A stretch of DNA of 64,000 nt from Polytrichum commune (Eukaryota > Streptophyta > Polytrichopsida > Polytrichales > Polytrichaceae), in assembly GCA_950295325.1 (NCBI GenBank), contig OX485809.1, positions 18,104,001 through 18,168,000 on the forward strand. Direction: 5' to 3'. The translations under genes and the position numbers were made by a program. The notes beneath the pieces were generated by a model, which was given only the letters and a program-made list of their open reading frames with translations, ran no database searches and was not told the origin of the DNA. Shown one piece after another: positions 13,249 through 24,768 of this stretch. The stretch's first letter is position 1. The number at the start of each line of letters is the position of its first letter.

Positions 13249-14064
13249 GGTCCAAAATCATATATATATATATACACTTCCATTGAGTATACAAACAATT
13301 GACTGGGATTTCATTTTCAAAGTGAAACCGCCAATAAAGCATGTAATTAACTTGGAAGTCAAAAATATTACAAAACCCTCATTAGCATTGAGGTTATAAT
13401 TTTTGTGACTTGCCCTTGAAAGGGTCTGTGTCATTCTAAACTGAAACTTAATTCTTTTTAATATGAAAATAATCATAATATTTTAGGTTATGCCTTCTAC
13501 TTTCACAAAGTAATCATACGCATTCAAACTAATTAACTGTCATTCAATGTAATTAAGTCTTATTAATCATGATTAATCCTAAAGAATTCCATTTAAGTCA
13601 GAAGGTATACATAATTAATTATAAAATGTACTTACTGGAATTAATCATGATTAACTGGAATTAATTCCAGTAGGCACATTTATTATTAATTAGGCATACA
13701 ATCTGATTTAATTAGGATTAATTAGACTTAAGTAATTTCAATGACAGTTAATTAGTTTGAATGCATATGATTACTTTATGAAAGTAGAAGGCATTACCTA
13801 ATATACTATAATATTTAACATACTAAAAATAAAAATAAAGTTTCATTTTAGAATGACAAAAACCCTTTCAATGGTAAGTCACAAAAATTATAACCTTAGT
13901 GCTAATGAGGGTTTTGTAATATATTCTGACTTCCATGTTAATTTCATGCTTTATTGACGGTTTCACTTTGAAAATGAAATCCCAGTCAATTGCTTGTTTA
14001 TTCAATGGAAGTGAACATATACATACGTACGTACGTGTGTATGTATGTATTGATATTTTGGACC
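13249..14064. mobile_element. 816-bp near-palindrome with long inverted arms
   Basis: The sequence from GGTCCAAAAT at 13249 is repeated in inverted form up to ATTTTGGACC ending at 14064. The arms are about 400 bp each, centred near 13655. They differ by scattered substitutions and small indels, such as a TA run in one arm where the other has acgtacgtacgt. There is no coding sequence. It fits a foldback element or a MITE with very long inverted ends, or an old inverted duplication. No clear target-site duplication was seen. Confidence 0.85.
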
Positions 14065-15420
14065 TTGAAGGTGAAGTGCACTCAAAATGGGATTCAAAAT
14101 TTGGATTTCTTTTTGGGGGGCTGACCTAGCCCGGATTTGACACCCCCTGAAAGTTTTTTTTTTTGGGGGGGGGTGTTTAGTGTCCACCAAGACAAAGTCT
14201 TTTTACAACTTCGCTTTATGAATCACAGAATCTTCACTTCAAATGGGAATCCCCCACTCCAATTGGAAAGTTATCATTGGCATTCTCCCTCACTCTAAAA
14301 GGCTAGCAAAAAGCCCTTTTCAACATGTTGACCCAATGACCACATAACTTATGGAGTTGGAACTTGGAAGTGCCACAATAGGGTCCAATAGGGGCACATA
14401 CCTAATGTGCTTCTATATTTTATTATTTTTGAAGTGCCTATGATATCTACATCCTTGGGTAATTTATTGGCAAGTGTTTCTTAGTGAGCATCTTCTTTGT
14501 TTTTTTTGTAGGGTACACTAAATTGTCCTATTGTTGTAGGCCACATTCAATTGGAATAAATGTGGGCCATGTTAATTTTCAACCCATGCCAAATCTGTAG
14601 CTTCAAATTAGTGTGGCCAAATAATTATGTTTTGGGTTAAGAATTGGATGTAAGTGAGGGGGCATATATGGTTGGGGCACCACTTCAAGATCCATTAATC
14701 TTATTTTGTATTAATACAAGGCCCATGTTAGGAAGTTTAAAATACCTTTTAATTTTGTCTAAAAAAGCACAAATCTAGTTTAAGTATAAAACAAATCTTA
14801 TGACTCTAAATATTGACAATAATTGTAAGTTATATCTTTTCGTGATTATGATTTTGGGGCACTTGGTGCTTTGAGATCAATAATTTGTACATCTTTTCAA
14901 TGTGTTCAATAATACTTGACGGTTGTATCACTCCCTTACATCCTTAATTTGATTAATCGTCTTTTGAAACCACCAAATATCTTCAAAATAAAATTATTTT
15001 TGCAATGTTTCCCAATTGTGCATAAGCTTATGCCTTGTTTTGAAATCTATAATTTGTGAAAACTTGAATTTCTACATATTTATGAGCTCCATGTTGATAC
15101 TTATAATTTGGTTGAATTGTGTTGTCTCTTAGAATGTACATTCTCACAATAAAGACATTTATTTGCTTTTCTTTACGAAAGATATTTAGAATTCAAGAAG
15201 TCCTTAATGCAACAAAAGGATATGTAAATTAAATACACATTATTTAGTACCTATAGTTTTGGTTAAAAGACTTTATAGGTATACAAAAGACTAACACTTT
15301 CAAAAAGTTTGCAAGGAAGTGTATTTTTGACCTCTATCGAAGTGTTCAAAAATTGACAGTTTTGGTGTAAGAAGTTCCTTTTGGGTACTTCAACTGTAAA
15401 TGTCCCTAGTGACTATTTTC
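14065..15420. other. Intergenic with a dispersed gtgggccatgttaattttc repeat
   Basis: The word gtgggccatgttaattttca at 14565-14584 recurs at 53448-53467 with flanking similarity (caac.ca.gccaaa/caacacaccaaaa), and more weakly at 53874. This suggests fragments of one dispersed family. Otherwise nothing was seen. Confidence 0.4.
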
Positions 15421-16773
15421 GGACTCGCGCGGGGGGGGGGGGGTGGACTCTTCATACCACATACGGACTAATGTGATTGTAAGAAGGGGTATTATTCAAG
15501 GCATTAGCATACATGGTATACATAAGGGAGAGGTATTATTTTTTCTGGTGCGTACATCCAATAAGGTTATTAAGAAATTTGATGCAAAGGTAGATGTACA
15601 AAAGGGGGCCCAAGGTTTAGAGAAAAACTTGACAATAGATGTGTTAGTTGCATATGGTAATATCGTAGACATGCTACTAACCGTGCATATTTGGGTTTCA
15701 AATGGTTTTCCACAAGGTGGGTTAAACCTTTTTTATTTTATTTTTTAAATTTGTAATTAGTAAATGAGATGAGAGTATTGTGGTAAAATGAAATGGCAAT
15801 TGTATTTGAAAAGTTATAACCTTTCTACAATCAAGTTCACAACTATATGCATCAATGTGTGATCAATGTGCCATTCACTAACCGTGCATGTTAGGTTTCA
15901 CTAAAAGAGCTACAAATGTTGCCCTCTTCTTTGTAGGCATAGGAAATTGATGAGGTTTTGATATTGTCCTTTTGACTTGTGTAGCCATTTTCTTCTCAAG
16001 TTGTTGTTGAAATTTTTGCTTCTTTTTTGGCCATGGCAAGGTCTGCTCTTTTCATCTTCATCAAATTGCTACATCTACACCTTGCTATGTGATTCGACTG
16101 AAGGAAACTCCATGATGAGTGTGAGTTGACAATGATGTTTTAGGTCATTGGCGCGGTCATGATTGAGTTTGAGAGACATCGGACGGTTGAGATTGCATGT
16201 GATATAATTTGACGGCCGAGATTATAAGTACACGGTAAGTGGCATGGTGGAGTATCGTGACATGCACGGTAAGTGGTGTTGCGCGGTTAGTAGCATGTCT
16301 ACGATAGTCCTCAATGACTACCTTGTTCATTCTTGTTAGGGTTCATATATTGAGTCCCAGGTGTTTACAAACTAGAGGTTCTTGGAGTGCTCATGGGATC
16401 CCTTGAATTTTTCTCTCCAAATTGTGGCTGAGTTATTATGCTTTTGTCTTTGTTTGTTTGGTGCAATTGTTGAGCTACATGCTATGGATGAAAGAACGCC
16501 CAATGATCTCTTTTGAGAGTGAAAGTAGATTTCCTATGTAATAAAAGCATATTTATTTCATCATTTATATCTTGTATATGTAGTGGAGGCATTTATCACA
16601 TTAAAGTGAAAAGCTTAGTATAAATACATGAGTCCATTTTCTAGCCTGCAATTAGTACGCATACATATTTTTTCTCTATAAACTTCTCGTACATAGGGGT
16701 TTATTTCATAGTGACCCACGCACGTCATTTGGGTTTCCAATGAAGAGTCCACCCCTCGGGTGTTTGCGAGTCT
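15421..16773 (+). mobile_element. GGGGTGGACTCTTCAT DNA transposon, full-length non-autonomous copy (E1)
   Basis: The left end carries GACTCGC, a G run and GGTGGACTCTTCATACC. The right end carries the inverted form, ATGAAGAGTCCACCCC, then GCGAGTC. A second inverted pair lies inside, beginning TATCGTAGACATGCTACTAA (15659-) and inverted at about 16280-16306. This suggests another element nested at about 15683-16284. The ORF at 15443-15748 has no family resemblance. No transposase was found. Confidence 0.7.
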
Positions 16774-17341
16774 TCAAGAGGTTTTATGAAAACAAATCCA
16801 AGGCCTTGGGCCCACATTATTCCCACCACGACTAGACAATGAAATGAAATGTAATGTAATGGATTTGATTTTAAAGACTAGGAAGCCGAAAAAGCTAATG
16901 GGATTGAAAGCACATTAGGATGCTTTCAAACCAGCTAAACCTCTAGAGTGGCGGAGTGCAATAGCCTCCGTGAGATAGAGGCTAATGTCAGCTTCATGGT
17001 CTAATTGAAAAGAAAGACTTGAAACTCCTTGGAATTATGTTCTTAAATAGTGATGAAAACTTATCTCCTATGGGGTTATATAGGGAATTTCCAACACAAA
17101 ATGTGCCTCGTTTTCAATTGCATCATAAGAGCAAAAGTGGTATAGTCTAGTATCAATAGAGACATGGATAGTTGTCCATCGTCCAATTTCAATGGCAAGC
17201 CTATAGTCTAAGGTATGGTAGGCAAACAATTAAAGTAGCCCACAATAATTATTTCCATATTGATTTTCCACGCACACTAATAGGACAACTTGGTATACTT
17301 TGCAGCAAGCTCTTTTACATTCAGTAGTGCGCCAACAATGA

Positions 17342-17532
17342 AACAAGGAGAACCGACTACTAATTACAAATTAACCAGTTGAAGTTCTAAACTTCAGGAA
17401 AATTACCAGTTATTTAAGAGGAATCTATAGAATGTATCCCAAGTAATAAAGAAAAACCAAAAGATATCAACATGTAACTAGTTAGACTTGGAAACACTAG
17501 GATATCGACCGATTATGCCCCAAAATCTCCCC
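17342..17532 (-). mobile_element. GATCRGGGAGA MITE, copy 2
   Basis: Same ordered words as the other copies: aaggagaaccg, accagttgaagttc, aaaattacc, gaatctatagaatgta, gacttggaaacactagg, ccgattatgcccc. The outermost GATC ends are lost. Confidence 0.75.
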
Positions 17533-17879
17533 AAACATTGTGCACCAATCATGGTTACCTGTGTGCGGTGGTGCTCTAGCCTCTTATTTTAAGTTTCATT
17601 TCAGGCAATCAAGTTCATGTATCATTTATAAGTTGTGTATTATAATTTAGTGATATGGTATCTTCTATGTGGAAGAGGAGGTCCAAATTGTCCCATGTAT
17701 AATGGAAGCATTTGGTAGTGTTAGGTGAGTGTGGGGAATGAGGTGGTGTATGTCTATGTGTGTTGTTGGGAAGGTTGCAGACCTTGTACAACCGCTAGCC
17801 CACGGACTTACTTGACTAGCAGCTAACCCAATAGCTAAGATTCATGGCTGAAACCTGAAGAAAAAAAATGGGCTAGCCT

Positions 17880-18280
17880 AGCTATAGCTAGATCGAGGCC
17901 TGAAAAATATGGGCTAGCCTAGCTAGTTATTAACTAGCTATTAGCTAGCTAGAGATAGGTCAGGTAGCTTCATCAGCTCAAGCTCGATGAGGTAGCCAAG
18001 TTGTGTGGAAAGCAACATTGCATTTAGACTTGTAACATATGGCGATACATATGAGGAGCTGCAGATAGAGGATGATGAGGGTTCATTGGTAAAGAATGGC
18101 GAGCAACAAGAATTAGACATCGATGACGGTGAGTGATTTCGACTGATATGAAATATAATTGTATTGATAAAATGATGCCTCCTTGAATTCAACATATGAG
18201 CTAGCATTTTAGGTCATCTAGCCCAACTATATGACTAGATCGAGGGCCTGAAAAATATGGGCTAGCCCAGTTAACTAATA
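17880..18280. repeat. Direct repeat flanking an insert with a short acidic ORF tail
   Basis: ctagatcgag(g)gcctgaa and aaatatgggctagcc..agtta occur at 17889-17926 and again at 18235-18272, around about 310 bp. Within it, a plus-strand frame reads VTYGDTYEELQIEDDEGSLVKNGEQQ and ends in a stop at 18136, preceded by no recognisable domain. It could be an insertion with duplicated flank. Confidence 0.4.
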
Positions 18281-18764
18281 AGCTGTAAATGGTCTAGAAG
18301 GTTGGATGAAGGTTGTGTGAGTGTTGGGATGATTGATTGATGGGTATGTAGGGTGTTAAGGTTGTGGGTGATGTGGTACATTACGAGGTTGTATTGTGTA
18401 TGGAAGATATTGTACACATTTTGATGAGCTTGGATAGAAATATTGAAGAATGGAGTAATATGAAAAAAAAAACTAAACCAAACCAAACCAACATGCCTTG
18501 TAGAGGTTAGTAAGATGTGGGTATTGGATTTGTTGTGTGGAGGCTGATGGTATTGTATAAGAGAAGAAGATTTCAGTTAGATATGTGAATACGAGCCTTA
18601 GCGTAGAGGTGCCTTTTTGGAGGTACTTGGAAGGAGGTACTTGTAGCATCCTTGTTTTATTTTCCTTGGGATTTTTGTGTGAGTTGCAAGAGTGCATTTG
18701 GAGGGCCAGAGTTGCTTTCAATGTTCCCTTCTTTTCTTTTCAATCTTAGGTTTAGGCTAAAAAA

Positions 18765-19330
18765 TGGGCAAGCTAGAAACTCGGCTCATTTAATGTGATA
18801 AATACATCCCTTACACATATAAAATACAAATCATCAATTAAATAATTATTTTATTACATGTAAAATACATGTTCATTTTCTAATGAAAAAGTTATTAGAC
18901 TTTGTTTTCATTCATAGCATAAAACTTAATGATTACATCAAACAAACAAAGACAAGAGCATAATAACTTAGCCACAATATGGAGAGCAAAACTCAAGGGA
19001 GCCCATAAACACTTCAAGAGCCTCTCGCTTAACCTAAAACCCAAATGGGAACCTTACAGTAATGGACAATGAAGTCATTGAGGACTTTTACTATATAACA
19101 ACAATGGATGAATGTGAATTGGATGAAAGTAGCATATTGATTGTCAAAAAAATCTTTAAACCTTAAGACCTCCTTTTGTACATCTACATTTTATTTTAAA
19201 ATTAATAGCCTTCTTGAATGTACACACTATAGAAAATTATTACATCTCCCTTATGTATATATGTATGCCAATGCTTTTTTTTACATTCACGTTAGTTCAT
19301 ATGTGGTATGAAGAGTCCACACCCCTTGGG
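18765..19330 (-). mobile_element. GGGGTGGACTCTTCAT DNA transposon, inverted copy (E2)
   Basis: Reversed relative to E1. It shares aaacaaacaaagacaagagc, ataacttagccacaat and tcattgaggact with the inverted right half of E1. It ends in the inverted left terminus, gtggtatgaagagtccacac (about 19304-19323). The outer right terminus is missing, so the copy is truncated or eroded. Confidence 0.65.
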
Positions 19331-19735
19331 CTGTAGCAAGTGTGTTAGTTGCGGGAGCATGTGAATTAACATTTATTGGCAAACCTAGTAAGTAGGTTGA
19401 AATATCTTTATTAAAAACCAAAAAACCTTGCAACAATTTGGATGAGAGATGAAGGGGAGGAAGGTGCTATTTGTTATTTTCCCACATCCATGATAGCAAG
19501 GGGAGAGGTGTCAGTGTTGGATGCCTCTTTAAAGGTTGAATTGTCTTTTATTAAAAAGAGCATCCATTCACTTATAAGAGTTGACACATTGGTGGAGTGA
19601 TCAATGGCATATTTGGAATAGAGGGAGTCCATGTGGGAGGAGGTTTTTTGTATGATGGTTGTGGTGACGCAATCAGTCTTCCTACAAGTCCATCTCCTTT
19701 TCCATCCATTCCTCCAACATTTTATGTTCGTTTTT

Positions 19736-20990
19736 TCAACTAGGAGTGGTCTTGTGTAGGAGTGGGGTCATATGTTTGGCGCTTGGAGAAGAGATGGTCA
19801 AAGTCTCAAGGTTGTTGGCTATGGCTTTGTTGATAACTCCATGGCCAAGTTTGGCAAGAATTTCCTTGGAGGGCTTGTCGAATCCTTCAATACTCTTCAT
19901 GTGGGCATTGAAATTCACAAAGCCATGGTTGCAAGCTATACCTCTTTTTGTTAAGAATTTGTGATAAATGACAACATTGGAACAAACAAATAATGCCTTA
20001 CCGTTGTGTGCCGTGTTCTCCTTTTTCTTCATTCCAAGAAAGTGACAGTGCTTTGAGGCATTGTTTCATCACCAATCTAGTGAAAGCAATTGTGAAATTA
20101 TCTTTGAGAGTTCTTGCAGGAGACTTGTGAGATGGTTAGGATGAGAGCATAATCAAACTCCATCTATTCTTATTCTTAAACACATGTCATTTTTTTTCTT
20201 ATGCACAATGGGGATGGAGACATAAGCAACAAGTTTAAGACCGTTCTCTATCATGCTTTTGTTTTATTCAAATTTTACAAGAAACACATGATTGTAATCA
20301 TTTGTGGGAGTTTGGAGGAACGTACAAATTTGACACTCCAATCCTAACCTATAGCTCTCAATGATAGCTTGGAATATGACTTGTTCATGGATGGTACCTT
20401 CTAAAAATCTACTTTCAGCAAAGATATCAAGTCTCTCCACTTTAGTAGGGATCTCAAAGGCCTTTCCTATTTTAAAATTTTCATTCAAATATCTGATATT
20501 TGCCTTCCGACAAGTCTAAACAATCTTGTGAGTTTGTGAGGTAAATCTTGGCGAAGCCAAACCACAACTTGTTTATGGAGTATGCAATGAAATTAGGATA
20601 GACCTGCTCTCCTAAACATATGTTCATGATTGCAAGTCTCTTGATGATTTGTGCTTCTATCTTGATCTTAGGAATGCAAAAGTCCTCATCACACCACATT
20701 GTAAGCTAGAAATCATCAACCATCGTGTGTTCAAGAAGTTGGGTGAAGTGTAAATAAAGATAGTCTTTCCCATCTAGATGCTCCATTGGACAAGTCTGGC
20801 TTTCCACATGCAGAAAAACGTTGTACCTGCTTAGGAGTTTGGCTGCTTCATTGGTGGAGATTCTCAGGTGAGTCAACAAAGTGTAAACATTATTGTGTTG
20901 TTTGAACTCTAGTTTCGCAAGACCTTGGCCGACGGTCCTTGCCTCCATGGCGGGGAATCCGAGCCACAACGTGCACATCTCCACTGGTCA
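19736..20990 (-). pseudogene. Unrecognised decayed coding block, probably transposon-derived
   Basis: Successive minus-strand frames give protein-like sequence: LAKLEFKQHNNVYTLLTHLR (about 20900), FLHVESQTCPMEHLDGKDYL (about 20800), then after a stop WCDEDFCIPKIKIEAQIIKR (about 20690) and INKLWFGFAKIYLTNSQD (about 20570). Next come KVERLDIFAESRFLEGTIHE (20400s), then a 98-aa frame at 19736-20032. Frame changes and stops show decay. The style resembles an ORF1 of a plant retroelement, but I cannot name a family. Confidence 0.45.
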
Positions 20991-21349
20991 AAGAAGTTCC
21001 AACTTGTGTTTTTTTCCTCTATGGAAGGAGCGTGTGTCAATGTTCTCTTAGAGTTGCCATCATGTGTCTTCATTACCAAGAATGTGTACATGAATGTTGG
21101 AATTCTTGGACTAGTATCCTTGCTGCTTCGGTTGGGGGAGTGAGGCTCCCTTGTGTTCGAGAGCTTGTTAAGGCTGTGAATCATTGTGTTGAATCAATGT
21201 TGCCATGTATGCGTTGTCGCGGTTGGTGCAGCTTTCTTTGGCCTTTCCTGCGTATTCGTTTCGGACCTCAAATCACTAGGGAGAAACTGATAGATGTAAG
21301 CATGTAAATTGGCTGGATTTGAAAACACCGTGATGAGTCTTCTTGGTTC

Positions 21350-21690
21350 TGTGTAAACACCCGAGGGGTGGACTCTTCATAACGTGTACAAATTATCATG
21401 AGTGTAGGTAGTGGTATAGCGTACATAGTAGAAAAGAAAAGAAAAATTACGCCTGTACATTGTACCGGCATGAATGTGAGCCCGTTATCCAAATGTTTAA
21501 CACGGCGAGCCGTGTTGTCACATGAGGAGTTATGCCTCTTGCGTACATAGTATATGTAAGGGAGAGGTATTGTTTTTCTTTAGTGTGTACACTTAGAAAG
21601 GATAGTAAGAATTTTGAACTAAAGGTAGATGTATAAAAGAAGTCTCTAAGGTTTAGAGGAAAATTGACAATAGATGTTCTAGTTTCATCC
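21350..21690 (+). mobile_element. GGGGTGGACTCTTCAT DNA transposon, left-end fragment (E3)
   Basis: Begins cacccgaggggtggactc and carries words found in order in E1: gggagaggtatt, aaggtagatgta, aaggtttagag, ttgacaatagatgt. It stops where E1 continues, so it is a 5' fragment. Confidence 0.65.
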
Positions 21691-24600
21691 AATTTATCTT
21701 ATTACATCCAAATAACATGTGTTCTAGGATCATATTATTCTAATTTATATCAATTAGGCTGCACAGAAGTTGGGAACGAGCTTCGCCGAGATAAGTTTTG
21801 TGGTCTAAGCAGCCCAGGGCAAGATTAACAAGGGGACTCTTATCAACGTCAGTGCTAGATCAACACCTGCACAGAAGAGATCTATCTTGGAGATGAACTT
21901 GGGAGAGTCACATGCACTTGGGAAAATTCTGAGTTCACTGAACTCTAAAACCGCCAACCTTGAAGACACCAACCTTGACAAATTCACCAAACTTGACACC
22001 GATCTTGAAAGCACCGAACTCTAACACCGAAAGTTAGATCTTGAAGACACTGAACTCTAAAGCCGCCAAGCTTGACAGGTCACCAAATTCGGGTTTCACA
22101 GATCATGATTACTAGCATTGCTGAAAGCACTACGATATCATAGCAACACATCACCTACAACAACCTAAAACAACACAAAGTGTTCAGCCTCCGATCTGCA
22201 CAGCCTCCAATCTGAGAACATTCAAGAGAGAGTCTCGGAGAGTGTTCTGTGGGTATTTCCGGTCAATGGGGAGCTCACATCCCTTCCGAGCTCTCCGAAC
22301 AAAAGCTCCTTTTGCATGGATCAATCGAACCACATTATGTTACACCGGTCCTTCAACACTCGAGCGATTGACAAACCTGCCAGAAAGTTGAGACTTTGAC
22401 AAAAACTCAAATAAATCAATTACGAGGATCGTTCATGTTTATGCACAACTTGAATTGAGCAAACAAGGAGACAAACAATTTTTTTATGCACAACTTGAGC
22501 TGAGGCATGAACTTTGGTACAAGTTGTGAACCAAAATCTGAAAAAGTGGGTCTTTCAAACTTGTTTAGAAGCGAAGGTCAACACTTCTCTTCATCTCTTT
22601 GCAATCATATGGCAAGACCAAAAGATGTTTATCTAATAAATTATCATCATGTCCAACCATAACATAAGTGGCCCTGTTGTGGGTATTTCTAACCCCACGA
22701 ACAAATTTGGTCGTTGGATGGGAATCAGGAATGCTCTCAGTTAATAAGAAATTATAAATTGCAAAAATTGTTATTTCATTTGCTAGAATTGGATTTGAGA
22801 TGCAAAAGTTACAAGTCAATTTAGTGAAGATAATTTTTCACTTTAGTAATCACATTGGCCATCCTAATTGTTGTTGTCCAGTGAACCCATTAACTTCCTA
22901 GAGTGTATTGTGGTTTCATTAGATCATCAAAATAATATGAAATGATTATATATATATCAACAAAAGGAAAACTTAGTTCATTCTTGACTTTTGAAATTCT
23001 TGTGAGCCACCATCTTTTCATATTGGAATGGAATGGAATGCCAAGAAGATTTCATGAGGAACACAATGATGCCTATTGTAATCTTCCTAACACCATCGTT
23101 TTGGATGAATTTGCCTTCAAGACTTGTCCATAAGCTGAAAACTTGCCTCTTAGGAAGTTCAAGTTAACAGCTAACACATTTTTGAGCACATAGTCCAATT
23201 GCATTGTGACAAGTGTCTTTTTGATGAATGTATGTTCATAACTACATACCTTGTTATAAACCACTCAAATATAGGTGTATGGATATGAAGAGTGACCACA
23301 TAAGGCGTGCAAACTGGGAGCTTTTTCTTGTAATCAAAAATTCCACTTTAAATGTCAAAATGCCTTAATTGCAAGGCCAAAAATTAACAAAGACTTCTCA
23401 AAACAACAACGAGCAATATTGCTGAAACACCTGGAAAAATATTACAGACTTTCAAACGAAAGGCAACTTTAAAAAGTGAGATTTCTTCCTGAGAGGCAAA
23501 TTGCCTTACTACCTTGTAAGGAAATCAATGTACATTGTATGAGGATTGGCCTGAGTGGTATCTCAACTAGCCTGGTTTAATTTCATTATGGCAGAAGATG
23601 TTGATAATTCAGGCTCCCATGCCCATAAAGAGGAATTTTTGAAGCAGAGCACCATCAAGATTAGTTGATATGCTTCTCTGAGCTTGCATATTTTAGATTT
23701 CTTGATGCGATTGTTATCAAGTGACAGAGATGTTCAAGATGTCAATTGCACCAATGTTATGAAAACTTTGGAGAAACATAAAGGATGTGCCATGAACACT
23801 TTTTGAGTTCATAGCAAAGTAATGCAAGTTTCATGAACTTGTTGCATTTGATTCTTCCAGTATAATCTTTACTTTTTGTATGTGATTGAGAATATTATAA
23901 ACACTGTATTTTGTGAGAACCCACAATGTAAGTGATTTGATTTGAACATTAGAATGAAAGGCAATTTTTTTGACAACCTTTCAAATGAAATTTATACGAA
24001 AGTGTCAATAATTTCATAAAACTTAAAATGAATTTTTCGTTAACTTGTTGAAAGACAGCACTGCCTGCAAACCTAACTCAAGGATTCATATTGGATACTC
24101 ACATTCAGGAAGTGTCTTGAAAATTTCCAAGAAGAGTCCCCACAACATGATTCCCTACTACATAATTCCCTGTCAAGTCCCATATTCATGTCAAGTGAGG
24201 CCCAATTCAAGACTAGCAAATATTAAAGAAAAGGCTTGGAGGAGGTTGTGATAAACCTTCACGCAATCATTGCAGCAGTTTCTTTTTTCAGTCAAAGGAT
24301 TGACTTTCCTGAAGGATGACTATGACCTGGATACTCAACTTCACTACCATCAATGATGTTCTCAAATGCAACACTCCAATAATAATAATGTATGTAAATA
24401 TCAAAGATTCTGATACGACTCACCTCAATTATGACTACAGTCAACAACCAAATCAAGAGTAAACATGCACTCAGAACTGGTCACAGTTAAGTACACCTCT
24501 TTGGGTGAACTACCACTCTAAACTCCTTGTCAGGTATTAAACTGCCTTACCACATCAAATGAAAATCACTGCATGTGAACTCGCGTTCTGTGCAAGCCTT

Positions 24601-24768
24601 GAGTGGACTGAAGGGCTTCTCTATTAAGACCTCTGGCTGACTATAATTACAAGGGCCTAGCATGTCCAAAAAAGTTTTGCTGACTCTTAACAAGCAACTA
24701 TCAAGCATAGCTTAGAAGTAAGAAGCATTTCAAGAATTGGCTGTCAACACCTATCCACATGTCCCAGT
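21691..24768. other. Intergenic 3' of the F-box gene, nothing supported
   Basis: The stretch at 21940-22080 repeats the words accttgaagacacc, cttgaaagcaccgaactcta and cttgaagacactgaactcta in a loose tandem. The rest holds only short ORFs without family features. Confidence 0.45.

Noticed and set aside
15443-15748. 101-aa plus-strand ORF as a gene
   Set aside because: Lies inside a non-autonomous DNA transposon; the homologous part of copy E3 is not open.
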